Positions 26,329 through 36,544 of a DNA stretch of 64,000 bases are shown here, one piece after another. How positions within the stretch are numbered: position 1 is the stretch's first letter; each line of letters starts with the position of its first letter. A program made the translations under genes and the position numbers. Location of the stretch: positions 186,001-250,000 of the forward strand of contig NZ_JANUQM010000012.1 of the NCBI RefSeq assembly GCF_030386795.1. The letters run 5' to 3'. The notes under the pieces were generated by a model. That model was not told the DNA's origin. It did not search any database and saw only the letters and a list, made by a program, of their open reading frames with translations. The stretch comes from Streptomyces sp. S.PNR 29. GTDB taxonomy: Bacteria > Actinomycetota > Actinomycetes > Streptomycetales > Streptomycetaceae.

Positions 26329-27741
26329 TCAGGCGAGGGCCTGCCCGCTGCCGGCCACGACCTCCGGCCGCAGCAGGTCGGCGAGCGTCTCGGCGGGCAA
26401 CAGGCCCTTCTCCAGGACCAGTTCGGCGACTCCCCGGCCGGTGACGAGGGCCTCCTTGGCGATGTCGGTCGCGGCTGTGTACCCGATGTGCGGGTTGAGA
26501 GCCGTGACCAGACCGATGGAGTTCTCCACGGTCGCGCGCAGCGCCTCGGTGTTGGCGGTGATGCCGGCGATGCAGCGCTCGGCCAGCGTCACGCACGCGT
26601 TCCGCAGGTGCGTGATGCTCTCCGACAGGGAGTGCAGGATGATCGGCTCGAAGGCGTTGAGCTGGAGCTGTCCGGCCTCGGCGGCCATGGTGATGGTGAC
26701 GTCGTTGCCGATGACCTCGAAGGCGACCTGGTTGACGACCTCGGGGATCACCGGGTTGACCTTGCCGGGCATGATGCTCGAACCGGCCTGCACCGGCGGC
26801 AGGTTGATCTCCCCGAGGCCCGCGCGCGGCCCGGACGACAGCAGGCGCAGGTCGTTGCAGCTCTTCGACAGCTTGACGGCGATGCGCTTGAGCACGCCGG
26901 ACATCTGGACGAACGCGCCGCAGTCCTGGGTCGCCTCCACCAGGTTGGCCGCGGTCACCAGCGGCAGCCCGGTGATCGCGGCGAGGTGGCGGCGGGCCGC
27001 CTCGGCGTATCCGGCCGGGGCGTTGAGGCCGGTGCCGATCGCCGTGGCACCCAGGTTGATCTCATGGATCAACTCGACGGCCTCGGCAAGACGGGACCGG
27101 TCCTCGTCCAGCATGACCGCATAGGCCGAGAACTCTTGACCCAGCGTCATCGGGACCGCGTCCTGCAACTGTGTACGGCCCATCTTGAGCACATCGCGGA
27201 ACTCCACGGCCTTGGCCGCGAACGCGTCCTGCAGTACGGACATCGCCTTGAGCAGTCCACGTACCGCGAAGACCGTCGCGATCTTGACCGCGGTCGGATA
27301 GACGTCATTGGTCGACTGGCCCAGGTTGACGTCCTCGTTGGGGTGCAGGTACTGGTACTGGCCCTTGGCGTGGCCGAGCAACTCCAGCGCCCGGTTGGCG
27401 ACCACCTCGTTGGCGTTCATGTTCGTCGAGGTGCCGGCGCCGCCCTGGATCACATCGACGACGAACTGGTCGTGCAGCCTGCCGGCGCGGATCTCACGGC
27501 ACGCCTCCACGATCGCGGCGGCCTTCCGCGGCTGAAGCAGGCCGAGTTCCTGGTTCGCGAGCGCGGCGGCCTCCTTGACCGCGGCCAGGGCGTCGATCAG
27601 GTGAGGGTAGGCGGAGATCGGCGTGCCGGTGATCGGGAAGTTCTCCGTGGCGCGCAGGGTGTGCACGCCCCAGTACGCCTCGGCGGGGACGTCACGGTCA
27701 CCGAGCAGGTCGTGCTCGCTGCGGGTGGCTGCGGCGGTCAT
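26329..27741 (-). CDS. aspA: aspartate ammonia-lyase
   Basis: A 470-residue aspartase of the fumarase/aspartase superfamily with the signature [11 protein letters not shown] (near residue 325), the [11 protein letters not shown] loop and the [14 protein letters not shown] segment. It converts aspartate to fumarate and ammonia. It follows the asparaginase gene by 18 bases, so asparagine can be taken through aspartate to fumarate by adjacent enzymes. The length is normal. Confidence 0.95.
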   Translation of the reverse strand: MTAAATRSEHDLLGDRDVPAEAYWGVHTLRATENFPITGTPISAYPHLIDALAAVKEAAALANQELGLLQPRKAAAIVEACREIRAGRLHDQFVVDVIQGGAGTSTNMNANEVVANRALELLGHAKGQYQYLHPNEDVNLGQSTNDVYPTAVKIATVFAVRGLLKAMSVLQDAFAAKAVEFRDVLKMGRTQLQDAVPMTLGQEFSAYAVMLDEDRSRLAEAVELIHEINLGATAIGTGLNAPAGYAEAARRHLAAITGLPLVTAANLVEATQDCGAFVQMSGVLKRIAVKLSKSCNDLRLLSSGPRAGLGEINLPPVQAGSSIMPGKVNPVIPEVVNQVAFEVIGNDVTITMAAEAGQLQLNAFEPIILHSLSESITHLRNACVTLAERCIAGITANTEALRATVENSIGLVTALNPHIGYTAATDIAKEALVTGRGVAELVLEKGLLPAETLADLLRPEVVAGSGQALA

Positions 27742-27759
27742 GGCTGTGCGGGCCTTCTC

Positions 27760-28839
27760 TCAGACGGCGGTGTGGGTGAGCTGGGATATCGGGTCGAGCG
27801 CACGGACCGGCCGGATGCTGCCGACCGGTTCCCCGCCGCCGAGCAGCGGCTCCCCCGCGAACTCGGCGAGCGCCGCCGGGTCGACGCCGGCCCGGGCGAG
27901 CGCGGCCGCGGCGACGGGGACACGGGCGCGATTGGCACCGTCCGCGATCTTCACGGCGACGGCGCGGCCGTCCGGCAGGGCGGCGACCTGGACGCCCTCG
28001 AAGCCGTCCTTGGTGAGCAGTCCGGGGACGGCCCGCATCAGCGCGGCGACGTCCCGGCCGGAGCCGGAGGCCATCTCGGCGTACTCACGCATCGCGTCCG
28101 CCACCCGGGCCTCGGGGGTGCCGGGCGCGGCGCCGGTGATGCGGGCGACGGCGCGGGCCAGGCCGTGCAGGGAGATGGAGAACAGGGGCGCGCCGCAGCC
28201 GTCGACGGTCACCCGGGCGATGCGCTGCCCGGTGAGGTCCTCGACGATCTCGGCGATGGCCTGCTGCAAGGGGTGGGCGGGGTCGAGGTAGTCGTCGAGG
28301 GACCAGCCGTTGAGCACGCAGGTGTAGAGCATGGCCGCGTGCTTGCCGGAGCAGTTCTGGGCGAGCCGGGAGGGTACGCGGCCCTCCCGCACCCAGGCGT
28401 CCCGGACGACCGGGTCGAACGGCAGGTCCGGGACATTGCGCAGGTGGTCCTCGGTGAGCCCGGCGAGGTCGAGGATGCGCCGGGTGCCGGCGAGGTGGTG
28501 TTCCTCGCCGGAGTGGCTGGCCGCGGTGAGCGACAGCAGGGCGCCGTCGAGGGGGAGCCCCGCCCGTACCATCGCGACGGCCTGGACGGGCTTGAGCGCG
28601 GAGCGCGGGTAGAAGGCGGCCTCGATGTCGCCGATCTGGAGCTGGACCTCTGCGTCGGTGCCGAGGACGACGACGGAACCGTAGTGGATCCCCTCCACGA
28701 CCCCACCGCGAACGAGGTGGGCGACGGGGGCGTGGAGGGGTTCGCGGACGAGGGGTGCCTCCGCGAGGGAACTGCTGTACATCACTGCCTGGGTGTCGGG
28801 GAGGGACGGAGAACTGCCGTGGCCGGGGGCGTGGGTCAC
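27760..28839 (-). CDS. asparaginase (actinobacterial/rhizobial AnsA-like type)
   Basis: A 359-residue asparaginase of the family distinct from E. coli AnsA/AnsB and widespread in actinomycetes. Recognisable are [31 protein letters not shown] and VDGCGAPLF; the paired Cys and Lys/Ser residues are typical of this Zn-related fold. It deamidates asparagine to aspartate. The GTG at 28839 overlaps the permease stop (GTGA) and is preferred; an ATG at 28782 lies closer to the conserved start. Confidence 0.88.
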   Translation of the reverse strand: MTHAPGHGSSPSLPDTQAVMYSSSLAEAPLVREPLHAPVAHLVRGGVVEGIHYGSVVVLGTDAEVQLQIGDIEAAFYPRSALKPVQAVAMVRAGLPLDGALLSLTAASHSGEEHHLAGTRRILDLAGLTEDHLRNVPDLPFDPVVRDAWVREGRVPSRLAQNCSGKHAAMLYTCVLNGWSLDDYLDPAHPLQQAIAEIVEDLTGQRIARVTVDGCGAPLFSISLHGLARAVARITGAAPGTPEARVADAMREYAEMASGSGRDVAALMRAVPGLLTKDGFEGVQVAALPDGRAVAVKIADGANRARVPVAAAALARAGVDPAALAEFAGEPLLGGGEPVGSIRPVRALDPISQLTHTAV

Positions 28840-30275
28840 ACGTCGGCCTTGGCGGAGGTGCGCGCGATACGGCCGCGGATGGCGAACCAGCCCGCGACCA
28901 GCGCCGCGACGATCAGCGGCAGACACAGCACGGTGGTGCGTCCGGCGCCGCCGTCGGCGTACATGAGGACCAGGACGGAGGCGAGGAAGGCCAGCGTCAC
29001 GAGTTCGGTCCAGGGGGAGCCCGGCAGACGGTAGCCGGGGCGGGTCAGCTCGCCCTTCTGGGTCTTCTGCCAGAACAGCAGGTGGCAGACCATGATCATG
29101 CCCCAGGTGGCGAGGATGCCGATCGCGGCGAAGTTCAGCACGATCTCGAACGCCTCGGCGGGGACGACGAAGTTGAGGCCGACGCCGAGGACGCAGATGC
29201 CGCTGGTGAGCAGGATGCCGCCGTACGGGACCTGGCTGCGGCTCATGACCGACGTGAACCTGGGCGCGGAACCCGCCATCGCCATGGAGCGCAGGATGCG
29301 GCCGGTGGAGTACAGGCCGGAGTTGAGCGAGGACATCGCCGCGGTGAGGACCACGAGGTTCATCACGCCGCCGGCCGCCGGGACACCGATGTTGGACAGC
29401 ACGGTCACGAACGGGCTCTCGCCGGCGGTGTACTTGTCCCAGGGCAGCAGCATCGACAGCAGGACCACCGAGCCGACGTAGAACAGACCGACGCGCCACA
29501 TGATCGAGTTGATCGCCTTCGGCATGATCTTCTCGGGGTTCTCGGTCTCACCGGCGGCGACACCGACGAGTTCGACGGAGGCGTAGGCGAAGACGACGCC
29601 CTGGACGATCAGCAGCATCGGCAGCAGGCCGTTGGGGAAGACGCCGCCGTGGTCGGTGATCAGGGACGGGCCGGGGGTGGTGCCGTCGACCGGGTGCTGG
29701 GTGACCAGCAGGAAGATGCCGATGCACATGAAGACGACGAGCGCGCCGACCTTGACGATGGCGAACCAGAACTCCAGTTCGCCGAAGATCTTCACCGAGA
29801 TCAGGTTCACGGTGAGGACCACGGCCAGCGCGATCAGCGCGATCACCCACTGCGGGATGTCGGAGAACATGCCCCAGTAGTGGGTGTAGGTGGCGACGGC
29901 GGTGATGTCGGCGATGCCGGTGGTCGCCCAGTTGAGGAAGTACATCCAGCCCGCCGTGTACGCGCCCTTCTCACCGAGGAACTCCCGGGCGTACGACACG
30001 AAGGCGCCGGAGGAGGGCCGGTACAGGACGAGCTCGCCCAGGGCGCGGACGACCAGGAAGGCGAAGACGCCGCAGACCGCGTAGGCGATGAACAGGGACG
30101 GGCCGGCGTCGGCGAGGCGGCCGCCCGCGCCGAGGAAGAGTCCGGTGCCGATGGCGCCGCCGATGGCGATCATGTTGACGTGCCGGGACTTCAGGGACTT
30201 GCTGTAGCCCGCGTCGCCGGCGTCGACATGACCGGAGGTCGGGCGCGTCTCTTCTTTGAGGTGCTGCTCGCTCAC
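28836..30275 (-). CDS. amino-acid permease (APC family, asparagine/aspartate type)
   Basis: A 479-residue transporter with 12 predicted helices. The consensus N-terminal motif [20 protein letters not shown] and the cytoplasmic loop [15 protein letters not shown] are typical of amino-acid transporters of the APC/AAT family. The operon suggests asparagine as substrate. The GTG at 30275 overlaps the regulator stop (GTGA). Confidence 0.92.
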   Translation of the reverse strand: MSEQHLKEETRPTSGHVDAGDAGYSKSLKSRHVNMIAIGGAIGTGLFLGAGGRLADAGPSLFIAYAVCGVFAFLVVRALGELVLYRPSSGAFVSYAREFLGEKGAYTAGWMYFLNWATTGIADITAVATYTHYWGMFSDIPQWVIALIALAVVLTVNLISVKIFGELEFWFAIVKVGALVVFMCIGIFLLVTQHPVDGTTPGPSLITDHGGVFPNGLLPMLLIVQGVVFAYASVELVGVAAGETENPEKIMPKAINSIMWRVGLFYVGSVVLLSMLLPWDKYTAGESPFVTVLSNIGVPAAGGVMNLVVLTAAMSSLNSGLYSTGRILRSMAMAGSAPRFTSVMSRSQVPYGGILLTSGICVLGVGLNFVVPAEAFEIVLNFAAIGILATWGMIMVCHLLFWQKTQKGELTRPGYRLPGSPWTELVTLAFLASVLVLMYADGGAGRTTVLCLPLIVAALVAGWFAIRGRIARTSAKADV

Positions 30276-31003
30276 GCCTCGGGTCCGCCTTCCGTGGGGG
30301 TGTCCGCGCGCCTGGGGCGCACGATGTCGGTGAGGGTCGTCTCGACGCGGTCGAGATGGTGGGCCATGGCCTCCACCGCGTCGTTCTCGGAACCGTCCAT
30401 CAGCGCCTCGACGATCGCCCGGTGCTCCCGGTTCGACTGCTCGCGACGGCCGCCCAGCTCGTTGAGGAAGGCGGACTGGCGGGCCAGCGCGTCCCGGATC
30501 TCCTCGATGACCCGGCGGAAGACCGGGTTCTGGGCGGCCTCGGCCACGGCGAGGTGGAAGAGGGTGTCCATCGCGACCCACGCGGTGGTGTCCGTCTCCC
30601 GTTCCATGCGGTCGAGGAGATGGGCCAGGTGGTCGAGGTTCTCCGGGGTGCGGCGCTGCGCCGCGTACCCGGCGACCGGGATCTCGATGTGGCGGCGCAC
30701 CTCCAGCAGGTCGCTGGCCGCGTAGTCGCCGAAGGTCGGGTCCTCGACGGTGCGGGCCACGACGAAGGTGCCCTTGCCGGTCTTCGAGACGGTCAGCCCC
30801 ATCGTCTGCAGGGCCCGCAGCGCCTCCCGCAGCACGGGCCGGGAGACCTCAAGGGTGCGGCACAGCTCCGCCTCCGAGGGGAGCTTGTCGCCGATCGCGT
30901 ACTCGCCGCGCTCGATGGCGCCGCGAAGGTGGGAGAGCACCGCTTCCATGGCACTGACGCGCCGCGGTCCCGCACCACCTGTCTGGCTGTCTGACAGGTT
31001 CAC
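30272..31003 (-). CDS. FadR-subfamily GntR transcriptional regulator
   Basis: A 243-residue regulator. A winged helix-turn-helix at about 18-85 ([24 protein letters not shown]) is followed by an all-helical FCD ligand domain ([29 protein letters not shown]), where the Asp/His pattern suggests metal and carboxylate binding. It is first in the operon and overlaps the permease. It probably senses an amino acid or dicarboxylate. The GTG at 31003 is chosen; a later in-frame ATG (MEAVLSHL) is possible. Confidence 0.9.
   Translation of the reverse strand: MNLSDSQTGGAGPRRVSAMEAVLSHLRGAIERGEYAIGDKLPSEAELCRTLEVSRPVLREALRALQTMGLTVSKTGKGTFVVARTVEDPTFGDYAASDLLEVRRHIEIPVAGYAAQRRTPENLDHLAHLLDRMERETDTTAWVAMDTLFHLAVAEAAQNPVFRRVIEEIRDALARQSAFLNELGGRREQSNREHRAIVEALMDGSENDAVEAMAHHLDRVETTLTDIVRPRRADTPTEGGPEA
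30987..30997. promoter_or_regulatory. 11-bp palindrome at the start of the FadR-type gene
   Basis: CTGTCTGACAG is a perfect inverted repeat around a central T, six bases inside the regulator's coding start. A looser pair, ACCTGTC at 30977-30983 and GACAGGT at 30993-30999, encloses it. It could be the regulator's own operator. Upstream, 31004-31111 holds no gene. Confidence 0.4.
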
Positions 31004-31111
31004 GGTGGTGATCCTGCGGGTGACATAAGGGGGCTGTCAAGGGGGTCGAATCGAAGAATGCAAGGGGTGTGAAGCCTGAATACCGAATCACACCCCGCCG
31101 CGCCGCACGGC

Positions 31112-31948
31112 TCAGCTGCCCAGCGCACCGGTGGAAAGCAGCCCGAACAGCAGCAGACCGACCAGGATCCGGTAGACCACGAAGGCGTTGAAGGAGTGCT
31201 TGGCGACGAACTTCAGCAGCCAGGCGATGGAGGCGTAGGCGACGGCGAAGGAGACAACCGTGCCGACGGCGAGCGGCGCCGCGCCCACCCCCGTACCCAG
31301 CGCGTCCTTGAGTTCGTACAGGCCGGCGCCGGTCAGGGCGGGGATGCCGAGGAAGAAGGACAGGCGGGTGGCGGCCACGCGGTCGAGGTCGAGGATCAGG
31401 GCGGTGGACATGGTGGCACCGGAGCGGGAGAACCCGGGGAAGAGCAGGGCGAGGATCTGGGAGCTGCCGACCAGCATCGCGTCCTTGAACGAGGTGTCGT
31501 CCTCACCGCGCTTGTGGCGGCCCATCTGGTCCGCCGCCCACATCACTCCACTGCCGACGATCAGCGAGCCCGCGACGACCCACAGCGAGGCGAGGGGCCC
31601 CTCGATGAGCGGCTTGGCGGCCAGGCCGACCGCGACGATCGGGATGGTGGCCCAGATGACCCACCAGGCGAACTTGTAGTCGTGGTGGTACCGCTCCTCC
31701 TTGTTGCGCAGGCCCCGGAACCACGCGGAGACGATCCGCACGATGTCCTTGAGGAAGTACACGAGCACGGCGGCGATCGCGCCGACCTGGATGACCGCCG
31801 AGAAACCGACCACGGCGTTGTCGTCGACGGGGATGCCCATGAGTCCCTCGACGATCTTCAGGTGGCCGGTGGAGGAGACGGGCAGGAACTCGGTCACCCC
31901 CTCGACGGCTCCGAGGACGGCGGCCTGACCGACGCTGATGACGCTCAT
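31112..31948 (-). CDS. uppP: undecaprenyl-diphosphatase UppP/BacA
   Basis: A 278-residue polytopic membrane phosphatase. EGVTEFLPVSSTGH (near residue 16) and PGFSRSG (near 170) are the two catalytic signatures. It recycles undecaprenyl diphosphate to the monophosphate carrier for peptidoglycan synthesis and confers bacitracin tolerance. The length and helix count (about eight) are normal. It is a monocistronic gene. Confidence 0.95.
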   Translation of the reverse strand: MSVISVGQAAVLGAVEGVTEFLPVSSTGHLKIVEGLMGIPVDDNAVVGFSAVIQVGAIAAVLVYFLKDIVRIVSAWFRGLRNKEERYHHDYKFAWWVIWATIPIVAVGLAAKPLIEGPLASLWVVAGSLIVGSGVMWAADQMGRHKRGEDDTSFKDAMLVGSSQILALLFPGFSRSGATMSTALILDLDRVAATRLSFFLGIPALTGAGLYELKDALGTGVGAAPLAVGTVVSFAVAYASIAWLLKFVAKHSFNAFVVYRILVGLLLFGLLSTGALGS

Positions 31949-32020
31949 GGGATCCAGTTCTGCTCGGGGACGGCGGGTGCGGCGGGGACAGTCTTACTAC
32001 ACGCCGCCCAGTACCGGCGC

Positions 32021-32395
32021 CTAAGCCCACACCGCGTCGGCGAGCGCCACCCCCAGGAACGCCGCTCCCAGACCGGCCGCCAGGCTCGCCGCCACGTTGA
32101 CGACGGCGTAGAAGCGTGTGCCCGTCCCGGTCAGCCGGAGCGTCTCGTAGGAGAAGGTCGAGTACGTCGTCAGCGCCCCGCACAGGCCGGTGCCGAGCAG
32201 CAGCTGCAGGTGGGAACCGGCGGCTCCGGCGGCCGCCGCGCCGGTCAGCAGGCCCAGGATCAGACAGCCGGTGACATTCACGGCGAAGGTGCCCCAGGGG
32301 AAGACCGAGTCGTGGCGGGACTGCACCGCCCGGTCGGCGAGGTAGCGGAGCGGGGCACCGGCCATGGCACCCACGACGACCAGCAGCCAGTTCAC
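32021..32395 (-). CDS. crcB: fluoride channel subunit CrcB/Fluc (second copy)
   Basis: A 124-residue four-helix protein with the conserved [12 protein letters not shown] and TTYSTFSYE segments of Fluc fluoride channels. The TTYSTFS stretch carries the phenylalanine and hydroxyl residues of the pore. Paired crcB genes often give heterodimeric dual-topology channels. The GTG at 32395 overlaps the DUF190 stop. Confidence 0.92.
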   Translation of the reverse strand: MNWLLVVVGAMAGAPLRYLADRAVQSRHDSVFPWGTFAVNVTGCLILGLLTGAAAAGAAGSHLQLLLGTGLCGALTTYSTFSYETLRLTGTGTRFYAVVNVAASLAAGLGAAFLGVALADAVWA

Positions 32396-32772
32396 AACGA
32401 CTTCTTACCTTTCGCGTCCGCTTCGTCCTGTTTGTCGCCGCGGCCGACGTACCGGATGACCTCGCAGTCGTCGAGGATCACGAGGCCTTCGGTGACCAGT
32501 TCGTCCAACTGGGGCAGAAAGGCCCGCACGCGCTCCTCGCTGTCGACGATCACGACCGCCACCGGGAGGTCCTCACTCAGGGAGAGCAGCCGCAAGGTGT
32601 GGATCCGGGACGAGGCGCCGAAGCCCTCCACGCCCCGGAAGACACTGGCGCCCGCGAGTCCCGCCGCGTGGGCCCGGTGGACGATCTCCGAGTACAGGGG
32701 GCGGTGGTGCCAGGTGTCGTTCTCGCCGACGAAGACGGTCAGGCGCAGGGCGCTGCCGGTCAGCCTGGTCAT
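32392..32772 (-). CDS. DUF190 protein, CrcB-associated
   Basis: A 126-residue small alpha/beta (PII-like) protein: [51 protein letters not shown]190 proteins occur next to crcB and are suspected to regulate or accompany fluoride channels. It is sandwiched between the two crcB genes with four-base overlaps on both sides. The C-terminal tail is charged. Confidence 0.88.
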   Translation of the reverse strand: MTRLTGSALRLTVFVGENDTWHHRPLYSEIVHRAHAAGLAGASVFRGVEGFGASSRIHTLRLLSLSEDLPVAVVIVDSEERVRAFLPQLDELVTEGLVILDDCEVIRYVGRGDKQDEADAKGKKSL

Positions 32773-33230
32773 GGCATTCTCCCCTTCAGGACGCGGCGGG
32801 TCGCCGCGGACGCCAGCCACACCGCCGTGAGGGCCGCGAGCGGGGTCGCCGCGAGGTAGGTCAGCCCCGTGCGGGCGTGGCCGGTGTCGACCAGCTTCTG
32901 GACGTCGACGGCGTACGTGGAGAAGGTCGTGAAGCCGCCGAGCACCCCGGTGCCGAAGAACGGACGCACAAGGCGGTGGGCGGCCCACACGTCGGTGATG
33001 ACCACCATGAACACACCGATCACCGCGCAGCCGACCACGTTGACCCACAGGGTCGTCCAGGGGAAACCGCCCGTCTCGGCGGGCCACCGCAGGGAGGCGG
33101 CGTACCGGGCGGCGGCACCGATCGCCCCACCGAGCGCGACCACCGCGACAACCGGTGCCTGGGCACGCCAGACGGGTGGCCGTGGTGTGTCCGACCGTAG
33201 GGAAAGGGTCTCGGCTTCGGGGGCTGGCAT
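32769..33230 (-). CDS. crcB: fluoride channel subunit CrcB/Fluc (first copy)
   Basis: A 153-residue CrcB with an extra N-terminal cytoplasmic stretch of about 28 residues. GAAARY, WVNVVGC and [10 protein letters not shown] match the Fluc pore and Na+ site. Together with the downstream crcB it should form the fluoride exporter. I see no fluoride riboswitch in the 168 bases upstream. Confidence 0.92.
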   Translation of the reverse strand: MPAPEAETLSLRSDTPRPPVWRAQAPVVAVVALGGAIGAAARYAASLRWPAETGGFPWTTLWVNVVGCAVIGVFMVVITDVWAAHRLVRPFFGTGVLGGFTTFSTYAVDVQKLVDTGHARTGLTYLAATPLAALTAVWLASAATRRVLKGRMP

Positions 33231-33398
33231 GGACGTACGTCTCCTACTCGCTCAGGGGCCCGGCCGTGCGGGCGCGCGCCTTCACAAGTAGGGACCGTTG
33301 GCGGCGGCACGGCCGCGGTCGGGTACGGCGGGCCCCACCGCCGCGCCGCGAGCGGTGATCGCGGCCGGGCACCAGGGTAACGCGGGGGTCGGCCCGGG

Positions 33399-34361
33399 TC
33401 ACTTCGGGGTGGGCGGCTCGCACACCGCCACACCGGACTCCCAGATGCTGCCCAGCACCAGATGCCCGGCGGCCTCGCAGACGCTGGTGACCATCCGGTA
33501 TCCGGAGCGGTTGCGGGTGAGGTGGTGGACGACCGTGCCGTCGTCGTCGACCGCCAGGACGCCGATCGTGCCGACAGGGCGGTAGGGGGCGCGTACGGCG
33601 ATACGGGCGGCGGCGCGCCGGACGGCGGGCGTAGCGCGGTGCAGCAGGTGCAGGGGCGGGACGCGGGGGCCTGCCAGGGCCACCCAGACCGGGCCGTCCG
33701 GGGCGCCGCGCCAGACGTTGTCGGGCAGACCCGGGAGGTTCTCGGCGAAGGGCTCGCCGCGTCCGGCCTTCGGGCCGGTCAGCCAGTAGCGGGTGAGCCG
33801 GCACGCGCCGGTCTCGGCGACGATCACGAAGGACTCGTCGGCGCTGAGTGCGAGCCCGTTGGCGAACTGCAGGCCGTCCAGCAGCACGTCGGGGGTGTCG
33901 CTGCCGGGTGCGAGACGCAGGAGCCGGCCCGTTCCGGTGTGCTCGACGATGTCGCCGATCCAGTGCTGAAGGGGGTAGCGGCGGCTGGAGACGGTGAAGC
34001 AGACGCTGCCGTCGGACAGAGCGACAGCGTTGCTGCAGAACCGCAGCCTCTCCCCCGCCACCGTGTCGGTGAGGACGCGGACCGTGCCGTCGGCGAGGTC
34101 GGCACGGAGCAGTCCGCGTTCCGCGTCGCACACCAGCAGACCGCCGTCCGGGAGGAGTTCCAGGCCGAGCGGCCTGCCACCGGTCTCGGCGAGCACCTCG
34201 ACGCGAACCGCAGCCGGGTCCGCCAGATTGTCGAGGCGCAGGATGCGGCCGTCCTCCACGCCGGTCAGCACCCGGCCGCGGGCGTCGGCGACGACGTCCT
34301 CCGGGCCACGGCCGCCGACCGCGACGTACCGGAGAGGGACGAGATCGGTGGGACGGCCCAT
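33399..34361 (-). CDS. SMP-30/gluconolactonase-like six-bladed propeller protein
   Basis: A 320-residue protein of the SMP-30/strictosidine-synthase-like superfamily: GPEDVVADARGRVLTG, RPLGLELLPDGGLLVCDAERGLLR, NGLALSADESFVIVAETG and GLPDNVWRGAPDG. Members are Ca-dependent lactonases or esterases. There is no signal peptide. ATG 34361 has an excellent ribosome-binding site (AGGAAGGGG). It lies 32 bases after the ArsR-like regulator, which probably controls it. Confidence 0.88.
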   Translation of the reverse strand: MGRPTDLVPLRYVAVGGRGPEDVVADARGRVLTGVEDGRILRLDNLADPAAVRVEVLAETGGRPLGLELLPDGGLLVCDAERGLLRADLADGTVRVLTDTVAGERLRFCSNAVALSDGSVCFTVSSRRYPLQHWIGDIVEHTGTGRLLRLAPGSDTPDVLLDGLQFANGLALSADESFVIVAETGACRLTRYWLTGPKAGRGEPFAENLPGLPDNVWRGAPDGPVWVALAGPRVPPLHLLHRATPAVRRAAARIAVRAPYRPVGTIGVLAVDDDGTVVHHLTRNRSGYRMVTSVCEAAGHLVLGSIWESGVAVCEPPTPK

Positions 34362-34393
34362 GGTGTGGTTCCCCTTCCTGCCGCGCCCCGTAC

Positions 34394-34678
34394 TCACCAG
34401 CCCTTCTCGAACATCCGCGCCACCTCGGCGATCCGTACCTCGTCGCGCCAGTAGTAGGTGCGCCACCGTACCTTCCTGCTGCGCAGCAGGCCGAGAGCGG
34501 TGAGCAGGCGCAGGTGGGTGTCGGCGACCGGACGGGGCACGCCGAGTTTCGCCGCGACGGCGTCCGCGGTGACGCCGCCCTCGGTGGTGCCGTGGCGCTG
34601 TGGCGGGAAGTGCGTGGCCGGGTCCTTCAGCCACTCCAGGATGTTCAGACGGGTCTCGCCGGCGGGAGTCCTCAACAT
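34394..34678 (-). CDS. ArsR-like winged-helix regulator
   Basis: A 94-residue helix-turn-helix protein: ETRLNILEWLKDP, VTADAVAAKLGVPRPVADTHLRLLTALGLL, then a basic wing RSRKVRWRTYYWRDE. It lacks the Cys ligands of metal sensors. I chose ATG 34678 because a ribosome-binding site (AGGGGGA) precedes it and homology starts there; an upstream ATG at 34738 would add 20 unconserved residues. First gene of a two-gene unit. Confidence 0.85.
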   Translation of the reverse strand: MLRTPAGETRLNILEWLKDPATHFPPQRHGTTEGGVTADAVAAKLGVPRPVADTHLRLLTALGLLRSRKVRWRTYYWRDEVRIAEVARMFEKGW

Positions 34679-34828
34679 CGCGTCCCCCTCGGTCCGGGCT
34701 TCCTCGCCCGACGTGTTCCCCACTGTCGCGCAGTCCAAGCCCTCACGTCCGGGACTCCGGACGCTTTGTCCGATACCGAAAGGCCGGACGAGGCAGGGCA
34801 GTTCGCCGCTTGCTCCGCAACAACGGGC

Positions 34829-34862
34829 GAGGGCCCGGCCGCACGCGCGCGACCGGGCCCTC
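34829..34862 (-). terminator. 10-bp perfect hairpin after the GH53 gene
   Basis: GAGGGCCCGG at 34829-34838 is complemented exactly at 34853-34862, with a 14-base loop. It lies nine bases beyond the GH53 stop and before the 5' end of the ArsR-like gene. No U-tract, as usual for this GC content. Confidence 0.7.
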
Positions 34863-34871
34863 CACAGGGGC

Positions 34872-36431
34872 TCAGCGGTGGCTGAACCACGACATCGACG
34901 ACAGCGCCTTGTCGTCGTACCCGAACAGGGCCTGGTTCTCCCAGCCGTTGCCGGAGGACGGGTCGGTCGGGTCCCAGCCGTTGCCCGGGACGGCGGTCCA
35001 GGTGGCCTCCCAGTGGAAGACCCCGAGGCCGCGGCCGTTCGGGACGGCCTCCACGATGCTCGCGATGTCCTTCATCCACTGCGTCTGCCCGGCCGTCGAG
35101 GCAGCGTAGCCGGACACGAGTTCACCGGTGGTGTCGATGATGTTCTCGTGGGCGTCCTCGCTGTCCAGACGGAAGGGGTAGGCCGTCTCCGCGACGAAGA
35201 CCGGCTTGCCGTAGCGGGACGCCGCGTCGTCCAGGGTGGTCTGGAAGTCGTAGAGCGACCCGTGCCAGTAGCCGTAGTACGACAGGCCGATGGCGTCGAA
35301 CTTCACACCGTTGGAGACCGCGCTGTCGAACCACCAGCGGGTGCCGGAGAGGTCACCGCCCTTGGCGAGGTGCAGCGCGACCGTGGTGGAGGAGTTGACC
35401 GCCTTGACGGCGTCATAGCCGGAGTTGAGCAGGCCGGCGAGTTGCGACCAGTTGGAGGTGGAGCCCTCGTTCCACAGCATGCCGCCGTTGATCTCGTTGC
35501 CGACCTGGACCATGTCGGCGGTGGTGCCCTGGGCCTTCAACGCGTTCAACACGTCGTACGTGTGGTTGTACACGTCGGTCTTCAGCTGACTGTACGAGTG
35601 CCCGGCCCAGGCGGACGGCTTGGACTGGGCGCCCGGGTCGGCCCAGGTGTCCGAGTAGTGGAAGTCGACCAGCAGCTTCATGCCGGCCGCCTTGATGCGC
35701 TTGGCCATGGCCAGCACGCGCGTCTTGTTGTTGTAGCCGTCGGCCGGGTTCACCCAGACCTTCAGGCGCGCGTAGTTCATCCCGGCGTTCTTCAGGATGG
35801 TGACCGCGTCGCCGGTGGTGCCGGAGCTGTACTTGTACACGCCGCCCTTGGCCTCGCTCTTGGCGAGGGAGGAGATGTCGGCGCCCTTGATCGACAGGCC
35901 GGACGTGCCGGACGCGAAGGTCAGGTCGTCGACATTGATCCAGTTGCCCGCGTTCGCGTCACTGTTGATGCTGATGGTGCACTGGTTGTTCGTGACATTG
36001 ACCGGCACGACGATACGGATCCACCCGCTCGCGGACACCGGCAGATCGGTGCGCTGCTCCGAACCACCACAGTTCTTCAGCGCTATGTACGCCGCCTTCT
36101 GCCCGCCGCTGGAGCGGACCCACGCGGTGAGCTTGTAGTTCCCGTTGGTCAGCCCGGAGAGGTACTGGTAGGTCTCCACCTTGTACGCGGAGGAGGACCA
36201 GTGACTCAGTCGGTAGCTGCCGCCATGGCCGCCGGACTCCGTGAACGAGGCGCCCGTGTTGCCGTACTCGGACCAGCCGCTGGGTGAGGCCACGCCCGCA
36301 CCGTCGGATTCGAAGCCGCCGTTGGTGAGAGTGGCGGCGGCCTGCGCGGTCTGGGCCGGCAGGGCGGTGAGGGCGAGTCCGGACACGAGGGGAGGCAGCA
36401 GGGCTTTCAGGGTGCGTCTGGGATGGAACAT
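34872..36431 (-). CDS. secreted arabinogalactan endo-beta-1,4-galactanase (GH53) with CBM
   Basis: A 519-residue secreted enzyme. It has a signal peptide (about 1-32, ending AQAA) and an N-terminal beta-sandwich carbohydrate-binding module (about 33-178, LTNGGFESD to WINVDDLTF), probably CBM61-like. The GH53 TIM barrel runs from about 183 to 519. The acid/base is the Glu of QVGNEINGG, the nucleophile the Glu of FVAETAYPF. It cleaves beta-1,4-galactan side chains of pectin to galacto-oligosaccharides outside the cell. It lies downstream of the GH42 gene, divergent from the importer. Confidence 0.93.
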   Translation of the reverse strand: MFHPRRTLKALLPPLVSGLALTALPAQTAQAAATLTNGGFESDGAGVASPSGWSEYGNTGASFTESGGHGGSYRLSHWSSSAYKVETYQYLSGLTNGNYKLTAWVRSSGGQKAAYIALKNCGGSEQRTDLPVSASGWIRIVVPVNVTNNQCTISINSDANAGNWINVDDLTFASGTSGLSIKGADISSLAKSEAKGGVYKYSSGTTGDAVTILKNAGMNYARLKVWVNPADGYNNKTRVLAMAKRIKAAGMKLLVDFHYSDTWADPGAQSKPSAWAGHSYSQLKTDVYNHTYDVLNALKAQGTTADMVQVGNEINGGMLWNEGSTSNWSQLAGLLNSGYDAVKAVNSSTTVALHLAKGGDLSGTRWWFDSAVSNGVKFDAIGLSYYGYWHGSLYDFQTTLDDAASRYGKPVFVAETAYPFRLDSEDAHENIIDTTGELVSGYAASTAGQTQWMKDIASIVEAVPNGRGLGVFHWEATWTAVPGNGWDPTDPSSGNGWENQALFGYDDKALSSMSWFSHR

Positions 36432-36495
36432 CGTCGTCCGTCGTCCCTTCGACGTAAGGGGGTTGGGGGTGCCCTCCCGATGGCTCGGGAGGTTC

Positions 36496-36537
36496 CCCCT
36501 CCGCCCGCGGCTCGTGCGGCTCACACGGGCGGAGGGG
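36496..36537 (-). terminator. 12-bp perfect stem-loop between GH42 and GH53 genes
   Basis: CCCCTCCGCCCG at 36496-36507 pairs exactly with 36526-36537 around an 18-base loop. It begins eight bases after the GH42 stop and lies upstream of the GH53 start. It may act as a leaky terminator or RNA stabiliser, making the two enzymes unequal in expression. Confidence 0.6.
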
Positions 36538-36544
36538 AGTCGGC

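Noticed and set aside
25639-29034. a 1131-codon open frame on the plus strand
   Set aside because: Antisense to glutaminase, aspartase and asparaginase, which all carry catalytic signatures.
33231-33398. a fluoride riboswitch before the crcB operon
   Set aside because: I could not find the conserved paired elements of the crcB motif; a covariance search would be decisive.
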